Shown here: piece after piece, positions 43,086-50,723 of the stretch | Position numbering within the stretch: position 1 is the first letter of the stretch | Layout: the number at the start of each line of letters is the position of its first letter | Assembly (NCBI GenBank): GCA_964522095.1 | Contig: CAZFSO010000003.1 | Span: 9,521-73,520, forward strand | Reading direction: 5' to 3' | Source: UBA6054 sp964522095 | GTDB lineage: Bacteria; Planctomycetota; Phycisphaerae; Phycisphaerales; UBA1924 | DNA: 64,000 nucleotides | Notes under the pieces: generated by a model | The model's database searches: none | What the model saw: only the letters and a program-made list of their open reading frames with translations | What the model was told of the DNA's origin: nothing | Position numbers and translations under genes: made by a program

Positions 43086-43778
43086 ATGAAGAACACAGTT
43101 TGCATGATGGCGGCTCTGGCCGCGACGGCTGGGTTGGCGGTTGCCGCCGACTTCCAGGCCGAGTACACCGGTGTCGACGGCTACCTGCGGATTCACGTTG
43201 AAGGCTTTACCGACAGCCAGATCCGTGCCGGTTACGCGAACTTCGAGTACGCCCCCGGCAGCCCGCGCCCCGGCGCTGGCCAGTTCAACGACGCCAGTTT
43301 CAAGACCTTCTGCATCGACGTCCAGGTCCACGCCCCGGGCAGCGCGCTCGACTGGGACGTGGTGGACATCGCCGATGCCCCCGTTCCCGGCACGCCCTAC
43401 GGCGGCGCCCGCGAGGCCGGCGTCCACGCCGTGATCGCCGCCGCGATGCGCCTGAACTGGATCGCCTCGGACCTGTCCGGCGCCAACGGCGTCCAGGCCA
43501 CCGCCATCCAGGCCGCCATCTGGGCCGCGCTCGCCGACGCCGGCGGCGACGCATCCATCGCCGCGATGACCTCCAACAACGCCTTCGTCGATGCCGCCTA
43601 CGCGGAACTCATCAACGAGTACCTCACGGACACCGACGCCCGCGTCGCGGGCCTCAAGGCCATGGTCAGCGCCGAGAGCCAGGACATGCTCTACATCGTC
43701 CCGCTGCCGCCCGCCGCCTGGGCCGGCATCGCGACCCTCGCCGGCGTCGCCGGCGCGTCGCGCCTCCGTCGCCGCTGA
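43086..43778 (+). CDS. PEP-CTERM-like surface protein 3 with probable thioester domain
   Basis: A 230-residue exported protein. The signal peptide is MKNTVCMMAALAATAGLAVA. The body has FKTFCIDVQVH (Cys76) and, 66 residues on, AIQAAIWAAL (Gln142). This Cys...QxAIW pairing is the signature of thioester (TED/TQXA) domains, which form an internal Cys-Gln bond and attach covalently to host or matrix surfaces. The C-terminus (about 205-230) is VPLPPAAWAGIATLAG plus an Arg cluster, a sorting tail for the exosortase. GAGAGGA precedes the ATG. It has its own promoter, a structured leader and a terminator. The adhesive role is inferred. Confidence 0.8.
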   Translation: MKNTVCMMAALAATAGLAVAADFQAEYTGVDGYLRIHVEGFTDSQIRAGYANFEYAPGSPRPGAGQFNDASFKTFCIDVQVHAPGSALDWDVVDIADAPVPGTPYGGAREAGVHAVIAAAMRLNWIASDLSGANGVQATAIQAAIWAALADAGGDASIAAMTSNNAFVDAAYAELINEYLTDTDARVAGLKAMVSAESQDMLYIVPLPPAAWAGIATLAGVAGASRLRRR

Positions 43779-43800
43779 TCCCAGCAGCCACGCAACCACG

Positions 43801-43837
43801 GACGGGAGGGCCATCGCCCTCCCGTTCTCTTTTTTTG
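43801..43837 (+). terminator. Intrinsic terminator of PEP-CTERM gene 3
   Basis: A 10-bp ACGGGAGGGC/GCCCTCCCGT stem with a 4-nt loop, followed by TTCTC and a run of T. It lies between this gene and the convergent rmlD-like gene. Confidence 0.93.
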
Positions 43838-43855
43838 GACGTCCCGCTCAGCCCC

Positions 43856-44743
43856 TCACGCCAGCCGGCACAGCACCCGGCCCAGCGCGACCTGCCACGG
43901 CGTCAACCCCCCGACAAGCCGCTCGGTCGCCGCCACGTCGAGGGTGCTGACCGCCGGCCGCCGGGCCGGGCGAGGAAACTCCGCCGTCGCGCACGCCTCA
44001 ACACGGCAGTCCAGCCCGAGCCGCGCCACGATCTCCGAGGCGAACCCGTGCCAGGTGCACTCGCCACCGTCCGTCGCGTGCCAGGTCCCGGCGGCCCCCG
44101 CCAGGTACAGGCCCAGGCTGGTGCGCGCCAGTTCCTCCGCCGAGGTCGGCCGGCCCCTCTGGTCGTTCACCACGCGGAGGCTCTCACGCTCCGCGGCCAG
44201 CCCCGCGATGGTCCGGACGAAGTTGCGACCCCACGGCGCGTACACCCAACTCGTGCGGATCAGCAGGTGACGCTCCGGCAGTACCGCGCGCACCGCCGCC
44301 TCCCCGGCCGCCTTGGACCGCCCGTACGCGTTGACCGGGTCGATGGGCGCGTCCACGCCGTACGGCCGCTCCGCCGCGCCGTTGAACACGTAGTCCGTGC
44401 TGTAGTGCACGAGAAACGCCCCGCGCCGGCCGCACGCTTCGGCCAGCGCCCCGGCCGCGTCGCCGTTGGCCAGGGTCGCCGCGGCCTCTTGGGCTTCGGC
44501 GCCGTCCACGTCGGTCCACGCGGCCGCGTTGATCACCAAGCGGTCGCCCGCCTCGACGGTCGCCGCCACCGAGTCCGGGCTGTCCAGGTCGAACGCCGGG
44601 CGCGCCAGCGCCCGGTGGGGCACCCCGTGGGCCGTCAACAGCCCGCACCATGCCCGCCCGACCATGCCTGTCGCGCCGAGCACGAGCACCCGGCCGGGCA
44701 TGCCCCGCCGATCTCCGACGCGTTGGACGGCACTTCCCGTCAC
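43856..44743 (-). CDS. rmlD: dTDP-4-dehydrorhamnose reductase-like
   Basis: A 295-residue short-chain dehydrogenase of the RmlD/RfbD type, the last step of dTDP-L-rhamnose synthesis. Visible are the nucleotide-binding VLVLGATGMVGRA, INAAAWTDVDGAE, HYSTDYVFNG and the catalytic YGRSKAAGE (YxxxK). The GTG at 44743 overlaps the stop of the upstream cupin gene (GTGA), giving translational coupling; an ATG at 44701 (MPGRVLV) is the alternative and closer to the family start. rmlA and rmlB are not in the window. With the cupin it probably finishes a deoxysugar for the exopolysaccharide. Confidence 0.88.
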   Translation of the reverse strand: MTGSAVQRVGDRRGMPGRVLVLGATGMVGRAWCGLLTAHGVPHRALARPAFDLDSPDSVAATVEAGDRLVINAAAWTDVDGAEAQEAAATLANGDAAGALAEACGRRGAFLVHYSTDYVFNGAAERPYGVDAPIDPVNAYGRSKAAGEAAVRAVLPERHLLIRTSWVYAPWGRNFVRTIAGLAAERESLRVVNDQRGRPTSAEELARTSLGLYLAGAAGTWHATDGGECTWHGFASEIVARLGLDCRVEACATAEFPRPARRPAVSTLDVAATERLVGGLTPWQVALGRVLCRLA

Positions 44744-45240
44744 CGGTGCTCAACCCCCCACGGGAAGCCGGCGAACGCGTCGGGCGCCGCCCGCTCCTCG
44801 TCCGGGCTGGCGGGGTCGTACGCGTGCGTCACGTAGTACAGCAGCCCCGCCGGCGTGTCGCCGACGGTCGCGGCGCCGTGCCAGAGGGGCGGCGGGATCA
44901 CCACGACGCCCGGACGCTTCTCCCCGATCACGATCGACCAGGCGGCCCCCGTGCCCTGGTCGTGCACGCCGACCTTGATGTGCCCCGTCAGGCAGATCCA
45001 GAAGTCGGTCTGCAGGCGGTGGCGGTGCCACGCCTTGACGACACCCGGGTACTGCACGGAGAAGTTGATCTGCCCCTCCGGGCTCATGGCTCCCTGCAAC
45101 TGGTTCATCAGCGACCAGCCGCGGTCGTCGGCGTAGTGCGTCGCCGGCACGAACAGCGGGCGGCCGGCATCGGCGGCCCGGGCCCGGGCCTCGGCGATCG
45201 GGCCGTCGAATCGTTGTGGCGCCTTGACCTGCATGAACAC
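44740..45240 (-). CDS. RmlC-like cupin (sugar epimerase/isomerase family)
   Basis: A 166-residue cupin related to dTDP-4-dehydrorhamnose 3,5-epimerase. It has YADDRGWSLMNQLQG, then VVKAWHRHRLQTDFWICLTGHIKVGVHDQG and VVVIPPPLWHGAATVG, giving the cupin His residues. It differs enough from canonical RmlC that a 3,5-epimerase, a 3,4-ketoisomerase or a plain sugar-binding cupin are all possible. It is coupled to the rmlD-like gene by a four-base overlap and lies 17 bp after the membrane polymerase/ligase-like gene. Confidence 0.78.
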   Translation of the reverse strand: MFMQVKAPQRFDGPIAEARARAADAGRPLFVPATHYADDRGWSLMNQLQGAMSPEGQINFSVQYPGVVKAWHRHRLQTDFWICLTGHIKVGVHDQGTGAAWSIVIGEKRPGVVVIPPPLWHGAATVGDTPAGLLYYVTHAYDPASPDEERAAPDAFAGFPWGVEHR

Positions 45241-45257
45241 CTCCGGTGTGGATGAGA

Positions 45258-46670
45258 TTAGGTGAGCCTGGGCGCCGCCGCGTGCGGACCTGGCGCATCA
45301 CCCGGCCGCGCAAGGCCCGTGCCCGCCGCCCCGCCGGCCCGGCGCGTGTCCGGGGGAAGCCAGGCCCGCAGCGACACGGCCGTCGTCGCCAGCGCGCCCG
45401 AGGCCATCATCATCAGGGGCGAGTAGAACGCGTTCTGCAAGGAATCCGCGTTGGCGATCGCCAGCGCCAGGATCAGCCCCACCACGCCCGCCATCCGGGC
45501 GTGCAGCAGGTACCTGGCCGGGGTCCGACGCACGATGAGGATCGACGGCACGCACAGCATCCCGTACAGCCCGACGAGCCCTACGAGACCGTACTTGCCG
45601 AAGGTGATCAGCCACAGCGAGTCGACGACGGTCGTCGCCTCACCGTAGTCGTCAAAGACTCGGAAGCGGTTGTGCCCGCCCCACCCGAAGGGGAGACGCA
45701 GTTTGGCCTTCCCCCCGAGTTCCTGCTCCTGGTAGATCCGCGCGGCGAACGACCGCGCCCGGGACGGGTCGACGAGTTCCTCGACGATGGCCACGGCGAA
45801 GTCCGGGCTCCAGACGCCCGTGATGCGCATCGCCAGGTACGCCGGGGTGGCCAGCGCCAGGGCCAGCAGCGCGATCTTGAGCCGCGAGAAGCGGGTGATT
45901 GCCGCCACGCCGGTCGAGCCGAACAGCAGGATGAGGGCGCCCAGCGAGCGGCTGATCACGCTGACGAAGAAGATGATCCCCGTGTGCACGCGCACCGGCA
46001 CCCCGAGCGGCCGGACACCCCGGGCGGCGAGCGAGAACCACACGCCGATGATGGTGCTGCACGCCAGGCAACTGCCCACCTCGATGCCGTGCCGGAACAT
46101 CAGCGTCGGCCGGTAGCCGCCAAGCCGGATCGACATGTGGAACATCGTCGCGTGCACGCCGTAGACCCAGCGGTGGATCTGCGGGCTCAGGCGGATCTCG
46201 ATCAGGCACAGCGGCACGATCGCCATCCCCGTGATCAGCACGGCGATCGCGAACTCGCGCACGTCCTCGGGGCTGTGGACCAGCATCCGCCCGACCAGGT
46301 ACGGCACGCCCCAGGTCATCAGCCGGCCGTAAAACTCCGAGCATCCGTCCCACACGCCCAGGCCGTTGGTGACCGAACTGACGAACGGGCCGCACATCGC
46401 CACCACGAAGAACGCGTCGATCCACCGCGGCCGGAAGCGCCGGACCAGGTCGGCCCGGAACAGCGCCAGCCCGATCAGCAGCCCGTACGAGATGGCCGCG
46501 TCCTTTGTGAACTTGGGCAACCCCGGGATGTTCACCCCGGCGCGGGGCGACAGCACCACGTAGCCCACCGCCGCCGCAAACACCACCGCCCGCACCGACC
46601 GCGAGACCATCATGATCACCGGCGCGACCACCAGGTTGCAGAGCAGCAATGTCAGGCCGAGGAAGTTCAT
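45258..46670 (-). CDS. O-antigen polymerase/ligase-like membrane protein
   Basis: A 470-residue integral membrane protein with about ten to twelve hydrophobic spans, examples being MNFLGLTLLLCNLVVAPVIMM and FGKYGLVGLVGLYGMLCVPSIL. A large hydrophilic loop at about 290-345 (EELVDPSRARSFAARIYQEQELGGKAKLRLPFGWGGHNRF) contains RLPFGWGGHNRF, in the place of the periplasmic loop of Wzy/WaaL proteins. It is the probable polymerase for the repeat units made by the neighbouring genes. The C-terminal 35 residues are disordered. It leads a three-gene minus-strand set with the rmlC- and rmlD-like genes. Confidence 0.8.
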   Translation of the reverse strand: MNFLGLTLLLCNLVVAPVIMMVSRSVRAVVFAAAVGYVVLSPRAGVNIPGLPKFTKDAAISYGLLIGLALFRADLVRRFRPRWIDAFFVVAMCGPFVSSVTNGLGVWDGCSEFYGRLMTWGVPYLVGRMLVHSPEDVREFAIAVLITGMAIVPLCLIEIRLSPQIHRWVYGVHATMFHMSIRLGGYRPTLMFRHGIEVGSCLACSTIIGVWFSLAARGVRPLGVPVRVHTGIIFFVSVISRSLGALILLFGSTGVAAITRFSRLKIALLALALATPAYLAMRITGVWSPDFAVAIVEELVDPSRARSFAARIYQEQELGGKAKLRLPFGWGGHNRFRVFDDYGEATTVVDSLWLITFGKYGLVGLVGLYGMLCVPSILIVRRTPARYLLHARMAGVVGLILALAIANADSLQNAFYSPLMMMASGALATTAVSLRAWLPPDTRRAGGAAGTGLARPGDAPGPHAAAPRLT

Positions 46671-46813
46671 GCGGTCAGCGGCTCGACGGTTCCCGGTGGC
46701 GATCGAACGGGCGGTCGTCGCGCTCGATGCCCGCGCGACCCGGTCGGGAGTCTATCGGGCGGCCGGCGGACCCGCCGGCACGAAAGAGCGGACCCGCACG
46801 GAGCCCCGAAACG

Positions 46814-46843
46814 AAAACGGGCGTGCCGCTCGGCACGCCCGTT
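46814..46843 (-). terminator. Terminator of the beta-helix gene
   Basis: A 13-bp stem (46816-46828 with 46831-46843) with a 2-nt turn as drawn, opening to a usual loop, with TTTT within and after the stem on the minus strand. It lies 22 bp after the gene's stop. Confidence 0.75.
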
Positions 46844-46865
46844 GAACCTGCGTGTCACTCATGGA

Positions 46866-48485
46866 TCACTCGACCTGGAACCCGGCCCGCACCCATTCCG
46901 CGACGGCCTGCCCGGTCAACTCCGGACGCCAGTTCCGCCGGCTGAGTTGGCGGGCGGCGGCGAGGAAGGATTCCTCGTCCGTGAAGCCCAGATGCCGGGC
47001 GTAGGCGGCAAGGTCCCGCTCGGGGTCCACAAAGCGGATCGTCGCGATCTGGTCGTTGGTCACGTCGGGCTGCGCCAGCCAGCCGTTGAAGTCCATCCGC
47101 TCGCCGTCGGCCTTGAACACCCGCGTGGACGCCTGGATGTTGGACAGTTTGTTGTGCTCGAACCGGACGCCAGGGTTCTGGCTGTCGACGAGGAGGTTGA
47201 CCTCCTCGGTCGGCACCCAATGGTTCTGGCGGATCTTCACCGAGCTGTTGGAGACGGTCGCCGACGAACGGAAGGCGGCGCCCTTCCCGTCGACGTTCCA
47301 CCCGTAGACCGTGTTGTTGTTGAAGTCCACGTCGTTCGCGGGGCCCACGAGGGCGAACGCCCAGACGTTGTCACCGCCGTGCGGGGCGTGCGCCACCACG
47401 TTGTTCCGGGCGAGCAGGCCCTGTGAGCGCTCGATCCAGATGCCCACCCCGGTGGCGCCGTTCGAGTCGGCGAACGGCCCGCCCAGGACGACGTTGCCGA
47501 TCAACTGCCCGCTGCCGTCGCCGCTCGCGCCGTTGGACGAGCTGTAATACCCGAACCGGAGGGATAGCGGGTTGCCCCAGAACAGGTTGTCGTGGCAGAC
47601 GCCCCCGCCGCGCAACTGCGCCCCGGCCCCAGCGGCCCGCGTTGACATGTTCCCGCGGAACACGACCTGCGTCGTGGAGGGCTGGATGTAGACGTTCTGG
47701 TTGAACTGCGTCGGCACCGCGCCGGGCACGTCCGGGTTCCAGCCATTGCGGTCGACGATGTTCTGCTCGACCAGCAGGCCGGCGACCTTCGTGACGTACA
47801 GGCCCTGCGAGTGGCTCCCGACGTTCCAGGACCCGTGCAGCACGTTGCGGCGGATCTTGACGTCCCGGTACCCTTCGTCGCCCTGGCCCTGGATCGTCAC
47901 GTTGTCGGAGAAACCGACGACGTAGCAGTCTTCGACCAGGAGGTCCCGCCCGGTGCAGTTCCAGGCGATGCCCGCGGTCGACTGATCGGTCGTCCGCACC
48001 GCCTCGAAGTGGACGCCCACGATCGCCACGTGCGAGATGTTGTGCCCGTAGCGGGTCCGGAAGCCGCTCTCGTTCTGGCAGATGATCTTCGGCCGCGCGT
48101 CCGACTCCCCGTACGAGGCGATGACGATCCGCTCGCCGGCCGACCGGCCCGAGAGGTCCCACACGCCGAAGGTCTCCTGCCAGACGTCGCCGCGCTTGAG
48201 CAGAATCCAGTCGGCCGAGCCGTCCCGCACGAGCGACTTCGCCTTGGCGATCGTCCGCACCGGCTTGGCCGGCGAGCGCCCGGTGTTCGCGTCGTGCCCG
48301 TCGGTCGACACGAACACGAACCGCGTGTCCGTGGCCGGCTGGAGCAGCGTCCACCCCTCCGAGTTGTACTGATGCTGGGCCGACGCCGGCGACGGCAGGC
48401 CCGCGGAGACGACCAGGGCCAGCGCCACGCCGCCAAGGAGTCGGCGGCTGGGCAGGAGTTGACGGCTGGCAAACACTCGGCGCAT
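46866..48485 (-). CDS. Exported right-handed parallel beta-helix protein
   Basis: A 539-residue exported protein. The signal region is MRRVFASRQLLPSRRLLGGVALALVV..., ending SPASA. The mature part begins FVFVSTDGHDANTGRSPAKPVRTIAKA, the usual start of pectate-lyase-like or right-handed beta-helix proteins. Many short beta turns follow with Asn-rich rungs (VEDCYVVGFSDNVTIQG, VDFNNNTVYGWN). Such proteins bind, cleave or epimerise polysaccharides. It may act on the exopolysaccharide made by the surrounding genes; no catalytic residues are certain. GGGAGGA precedes the ATG. It is divergent from the second EPS operon. Confidence 0.82.
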   Translation of the reverse strand: MRRVFASRQLLPSRRLLGGVALALVVSAGLPSPASAQHQYNSEGWTLLQPATDTRFVFVSTDGHDANTGRSPAKPVRTIAKAKSLVRDGSADWILLKRGDVWQETFGVWDLSGRSAGERIVIASYGESDARPKIICQNESGFRTRYGHNISHVAIVGVHFEAVRTTDQSTAGIAWNCTGRDLLVEDCYVVGFSDNVTIQGQGDEGYRDVKIRRNVLHGSWNVGSHSQGLYVTKVAGLLVEQNIVDRNGWNPDVPGAVPTQFNQNVYIQPSTTQVVFRGNMSTRAAGAGAQLRGGGVCHDNLFWGNPLSLRFGYYSSSNGASGDGSGQLIGNVVLGGPFADSNGATGVGIWIERSQGLLARNNVVAHAPHGGDNVWAFALVGPANDVDFNNNTVYGWNVDGKGAAFRSSATVSNSSVKIRQNHWVPTEEVNLLVDSQNPGVRFEHNKLSNIQASTRVFKADGERMDFNGWLAQPDVTNDQIATIRFVDPERDLAAYARHLGFTDEESFLAAARQLSRRNWRPELTGQAVAEWVRAGFQVE

Positions 48486-48794
48486 TGGTTTCCTCCCGGT
48501 CAGGGCGGTCTCGACGGGAACCATGGTCCCAAGCGAATCGGCTCGGAGCAAGTCCCGCCCGTTCAGAATACAGCCTTCACCCTGCTCGCCGGACCGGCGA
48601 AACCGGCACAGACCGCACAGAACATGCGTCGAGCGGCCGGCCGGCATGGTTCGTGCCCAGTCTATCGGCAGTTCGCGCCAACCAGTGCACACGCAACAAT
48701 GGGGCTGTCGATACCCTGAAAACCGGTGGGTGTCAGCGCCGGCACGCCGCCCGGATGTGGACAACAATCCCGCCCGAACCTCCGGAGACGCACC
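48486..48794. other. Divergent intergenic region between the beta-helix gene and the second EPS operon
   Basis: About 310 bp without a recognised gene. It holds an interrupted inverted repeat (48620-48652) midway between the divergent genes. No clear sigma-70 promoter was found on either strand. Confidence 0.5.
48620..48652. repeat. Inverted repeat, candidate operator
   Basis: GAACATGC (48620-48627) faces GCATGGTTC (48644-48652) across a GC-rich 16-bp centre; the arms match apart from one extra base. Its position between divergent genes suggests an operator, but no regulator gene is adjacent. Confidence 0.35.
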
Positions 48795-48827
48795 ATGAAC
48801 CCCGCCGACCGGGAGAACGGCCCGTGA
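48795..48827 (+). CDS. Possible 10-residue leader peptide
   Basis: ATG at 48795 after CGGAG opens a 10-codon frame (MNPADRENGP) that stops at 48825-48827. Its TGA overlaps the GTG start of the glycosyltransferase at 48824 as GTGA. The layout fits a translated leader that couples initiation of the operon. It could be chance. Confidence 0.35.
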   Translation: MNPADRENGP

Positions 48828-49816
48828 CTGACGCCGCCCTCGACACCGCGGTGATCGTGCTCAACTACCGGACCCCTGATCTGGTGGCCGACTGTCTCGC
48901 CTCGCTTGAAGGCCAGGTCCGGCCCGGCCGGGACCGCGCCATCGTGGTCGACAACAACTCGCCCGACGACTCCGCCGACCGCATCGAGCGGGCCATCCGC
49001 GACCGCGGCTGGTCCGCCTGGGCCACGCTCGTCCGCTCACCGGTCAACGGCGGGTTCGCCGCCGGCAACAACGTCGGCGTCCACGCGGCCCGCGCCCGGG
49101 TCTACGTCCTGCTCAACTCCGACACCATCGTCCGCCCGGGCGCCCTCAGCACCCTCCGGGGCTCGGTCACCGACGACGGCCCGGGCATCGTCGGCCCGCG
49201 CCTCGAATGGCCCGACGGCGAGGCCCAGGTGTCGACCTTCCGCTTCCGCACCCCCCTGACCGAACTGATCGCGACCGGCCGGCTCGGCGTGCTCGGCCGA
49301 CGCATGCCCCGCCACGTCGTCGCCCGCCCGCTCGACGCCGCCTCCGACGACCTCGACTGGACCAGTTTCGCCTGCGTCGCAATCCGCGCCGACGTTTTCG
49401 ACGGAGTCGGCCCGCTCGACGAGGGCTACTTCATGTACTACGAGGACATGGACTTCTGCCGCCGAGCCCGGGCCGCCGGCTTCGCGGTCGCCCACCGCCC
49501 GGAAGCCCGCGTCGTCCACCTCCGCGGCGGGACCAGCGAGGTCAAGCGCAACACCACCGCCCGCAAGCGCCGCCCGGCGTACTACTACCGCGCCCGGGCG
49601 CGATACTTCCGCGTGTGGTACGGCCAGGCCGGCCTCGTCGCGGCCAACCTGCTCTGGACGCTCGGCTGGTTGGCCGCCCTGGCCCGCGGCAAGTCCCAGG
49701 CCGTCGAGCGCGAGTGGCTGGACGTCTGGACCGGCCCCGACCCGCGCCCCGCGCCGACAACGCCGACCGCCACCGCCACGCCCGCCGGCGCCGCCACGGG
49801 AGGCGCCCATGGCTGA
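48824..49816 (+). CDS. Family 2 glycosyltransferase (rhamnosyltransferase-like)
   Basis: A 330-residue GT-A enzyme and first full gene of the nine-gene operon. Visible are AVIVLNYRTPDLVADCLASL, the DNNSPDDSADRI region, NGGFAAGNNVGVHAARARVYVLLNSDT (the DxD-equivalent is NSD) and YFMYYEDMDFCRRARAAGF, the acceptor-side motif of WbbL-type rhamnosyltransferases. The C-terminus is basic, then Pro/Thr/Ala-rich. The GTG at 48824 follows GGGAGA. The donor could be dTDP-rhamnose in view of the nearby rmlD- and rmlC-like genes. It overlaps the sulfotransferase gene by eight bases. Confidence 0.88.
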   Translation: MTDAALDTAVIVLNYRTPDLVADCLASLEGQVRPGRDRAIVVDNNSPDDSADRIERAIRDRGWSAWATLVRSPVNGGFAAGNNVGVHAARARVYVLLNSDTIVRPGALSTLRGSVTDDGPGIVGPRLEWPDGEAQVSTFRFRTPLTELIATGRLGVLGRRMPRHVVARPLDAASDDLDWTSFACVAIRADVFDGVGPLDEGYFMYYEDMDFCRRARAAGFAVAHRPEARVVHLRGGTSEVKRNTTARKRRPAYYYRARARYFRVWYGQAGLVAANLLWTLGWLAALARGKSQAVEREWLDVWTGPDPRPAPTTPTATATPAGAATGGAHG

Positions 49817-50723
49817 CCGGCTCGACCGCCCGCACTTCGTCATCATCGGCGCGATGAAGTGCGCCACCACCACGCTGCACGATCAACTCGCCGCCCAGCC
49901 CGGCGTGTTCATGTCCGACCCCAAGGAGCCCAACTTCTTCTCCGACGACGACCACTGGGCCCGCGGCCTCGGCTGGTACCGAGCGCTGTTCCAGAACGCC
50001 CCGCCCGCCGCCCTCTGCGGCGAGTCCAGCACCCACTACACCAAACTCCCGATGCACCCCGACGCCGCCGAGCGCCTGCACCGCCACCTGCCCGACGCAC
50101 GCCTCGTTTACGTGATGCGCGACCCGATCGACCGGCTCGTCTCGCAGTACATCCATGAATGGTCCGTCCGAGCCGTCAGCGAGCCGATCGACCAGGCCGT
50201 GCGCTCGTTCCCGCCGCTGATCGCCTATTCGAAGTACGCGATGCAACTCCGCCCGTGGCTGGACCGGTTCGGGCCGGACCGCGTGCTGCCGGTGTTCTTC
50301 GAGCGCCTGACCCGCGACCCCCAGGCCGAACTCGAACGCGTCTGGCGCTTCGTCTGGGCGGGGCGGGACGACGCGCCAGCCCGGCCGGTCTGGCGCGCGG
50401 AGGCCGGCGCCCGCAACGTCTCTGCCCAGCGCGTCCGCCGTGGCCCGGTCCTCGACCGCCTGCTCCGCGTCCGCGTGCTCCAGCACGCCCGCCGCACACT
50501 GCTGCCCGAGTCGTTGCGCGAGCGCATCAAGCGGCGTTGGCGCATGGAGGACCGGCCGACGCTCTCCGAAACGGCCCGCGCCTGGTGCGTCGACGCGATC
50601 GACCCCGACATGGCCGAACTCGGCCGAACGCTGGGGACCCCGCTCTCGTGCGACACCTTCCGAGACGCCGTGCTCAACGCCCCGGCCCCGCCCGAGTGGG
50701 CCGCTCCGGAGGCGACCGCGTGA
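49809..50723 (+). CDS. Sulfotransferase
   Basis: A 304-residue PAPS-dependent sulfotransferase. The 5'-phosphosulfate loop is IIGAMKCATTTLHDQL (12-27), with KEPNFFSDD following. The 3'-phosphate motif is LVYVMRDPIDRLVSQY (about 97-112). The family places sulfate on carbohydrate hydroxyls or amines; embedded among glycosyltransferase genes it most likely sulfates the exopolysaccharide or its lipid-linked unit. GGGAGGC precedes the ATG. It overlaps both neighbours (eight bases upstream, four downstream). Confidence 0.9.
   Translation: MADRLDRPHFVIIGAMKCATTTLHDQLAAQPGVFMSDPKEPNFFSDDDHWARGLGWYRALFQNAPPAALCGESSTHYTKLPMHPDAAERLHRHLPDARLVYVMRDPIDRLVSQYIHEWSVRAVSEPIDQAVRSFPPLIAYSKYAMQLRPWLDRFGPDRVLPVFFERLTRDPQAELERVWRFVWAGRDDAPARPVWRAEAGARNVSAQRVRRGPVLDRLLRVRVLQHARRTLLPESLRERIKRRWRMEDRPTLSETARAWCVDAIDPDMAELGRTLGTPLSCDTFRDAVLNAPAPPEWAAPEATA

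Noticed and set aside
48643..48661. Sigma-54-like GG-N10-GC site on the minus strand upstream of the beta-helix gene
   Set aside because: The -12 part is ATGCC rather than TTGCA, no enhancer-binding regulator is nearby, and PEP-CTERM genes 2 and 3 have sigma-70-like promoters.
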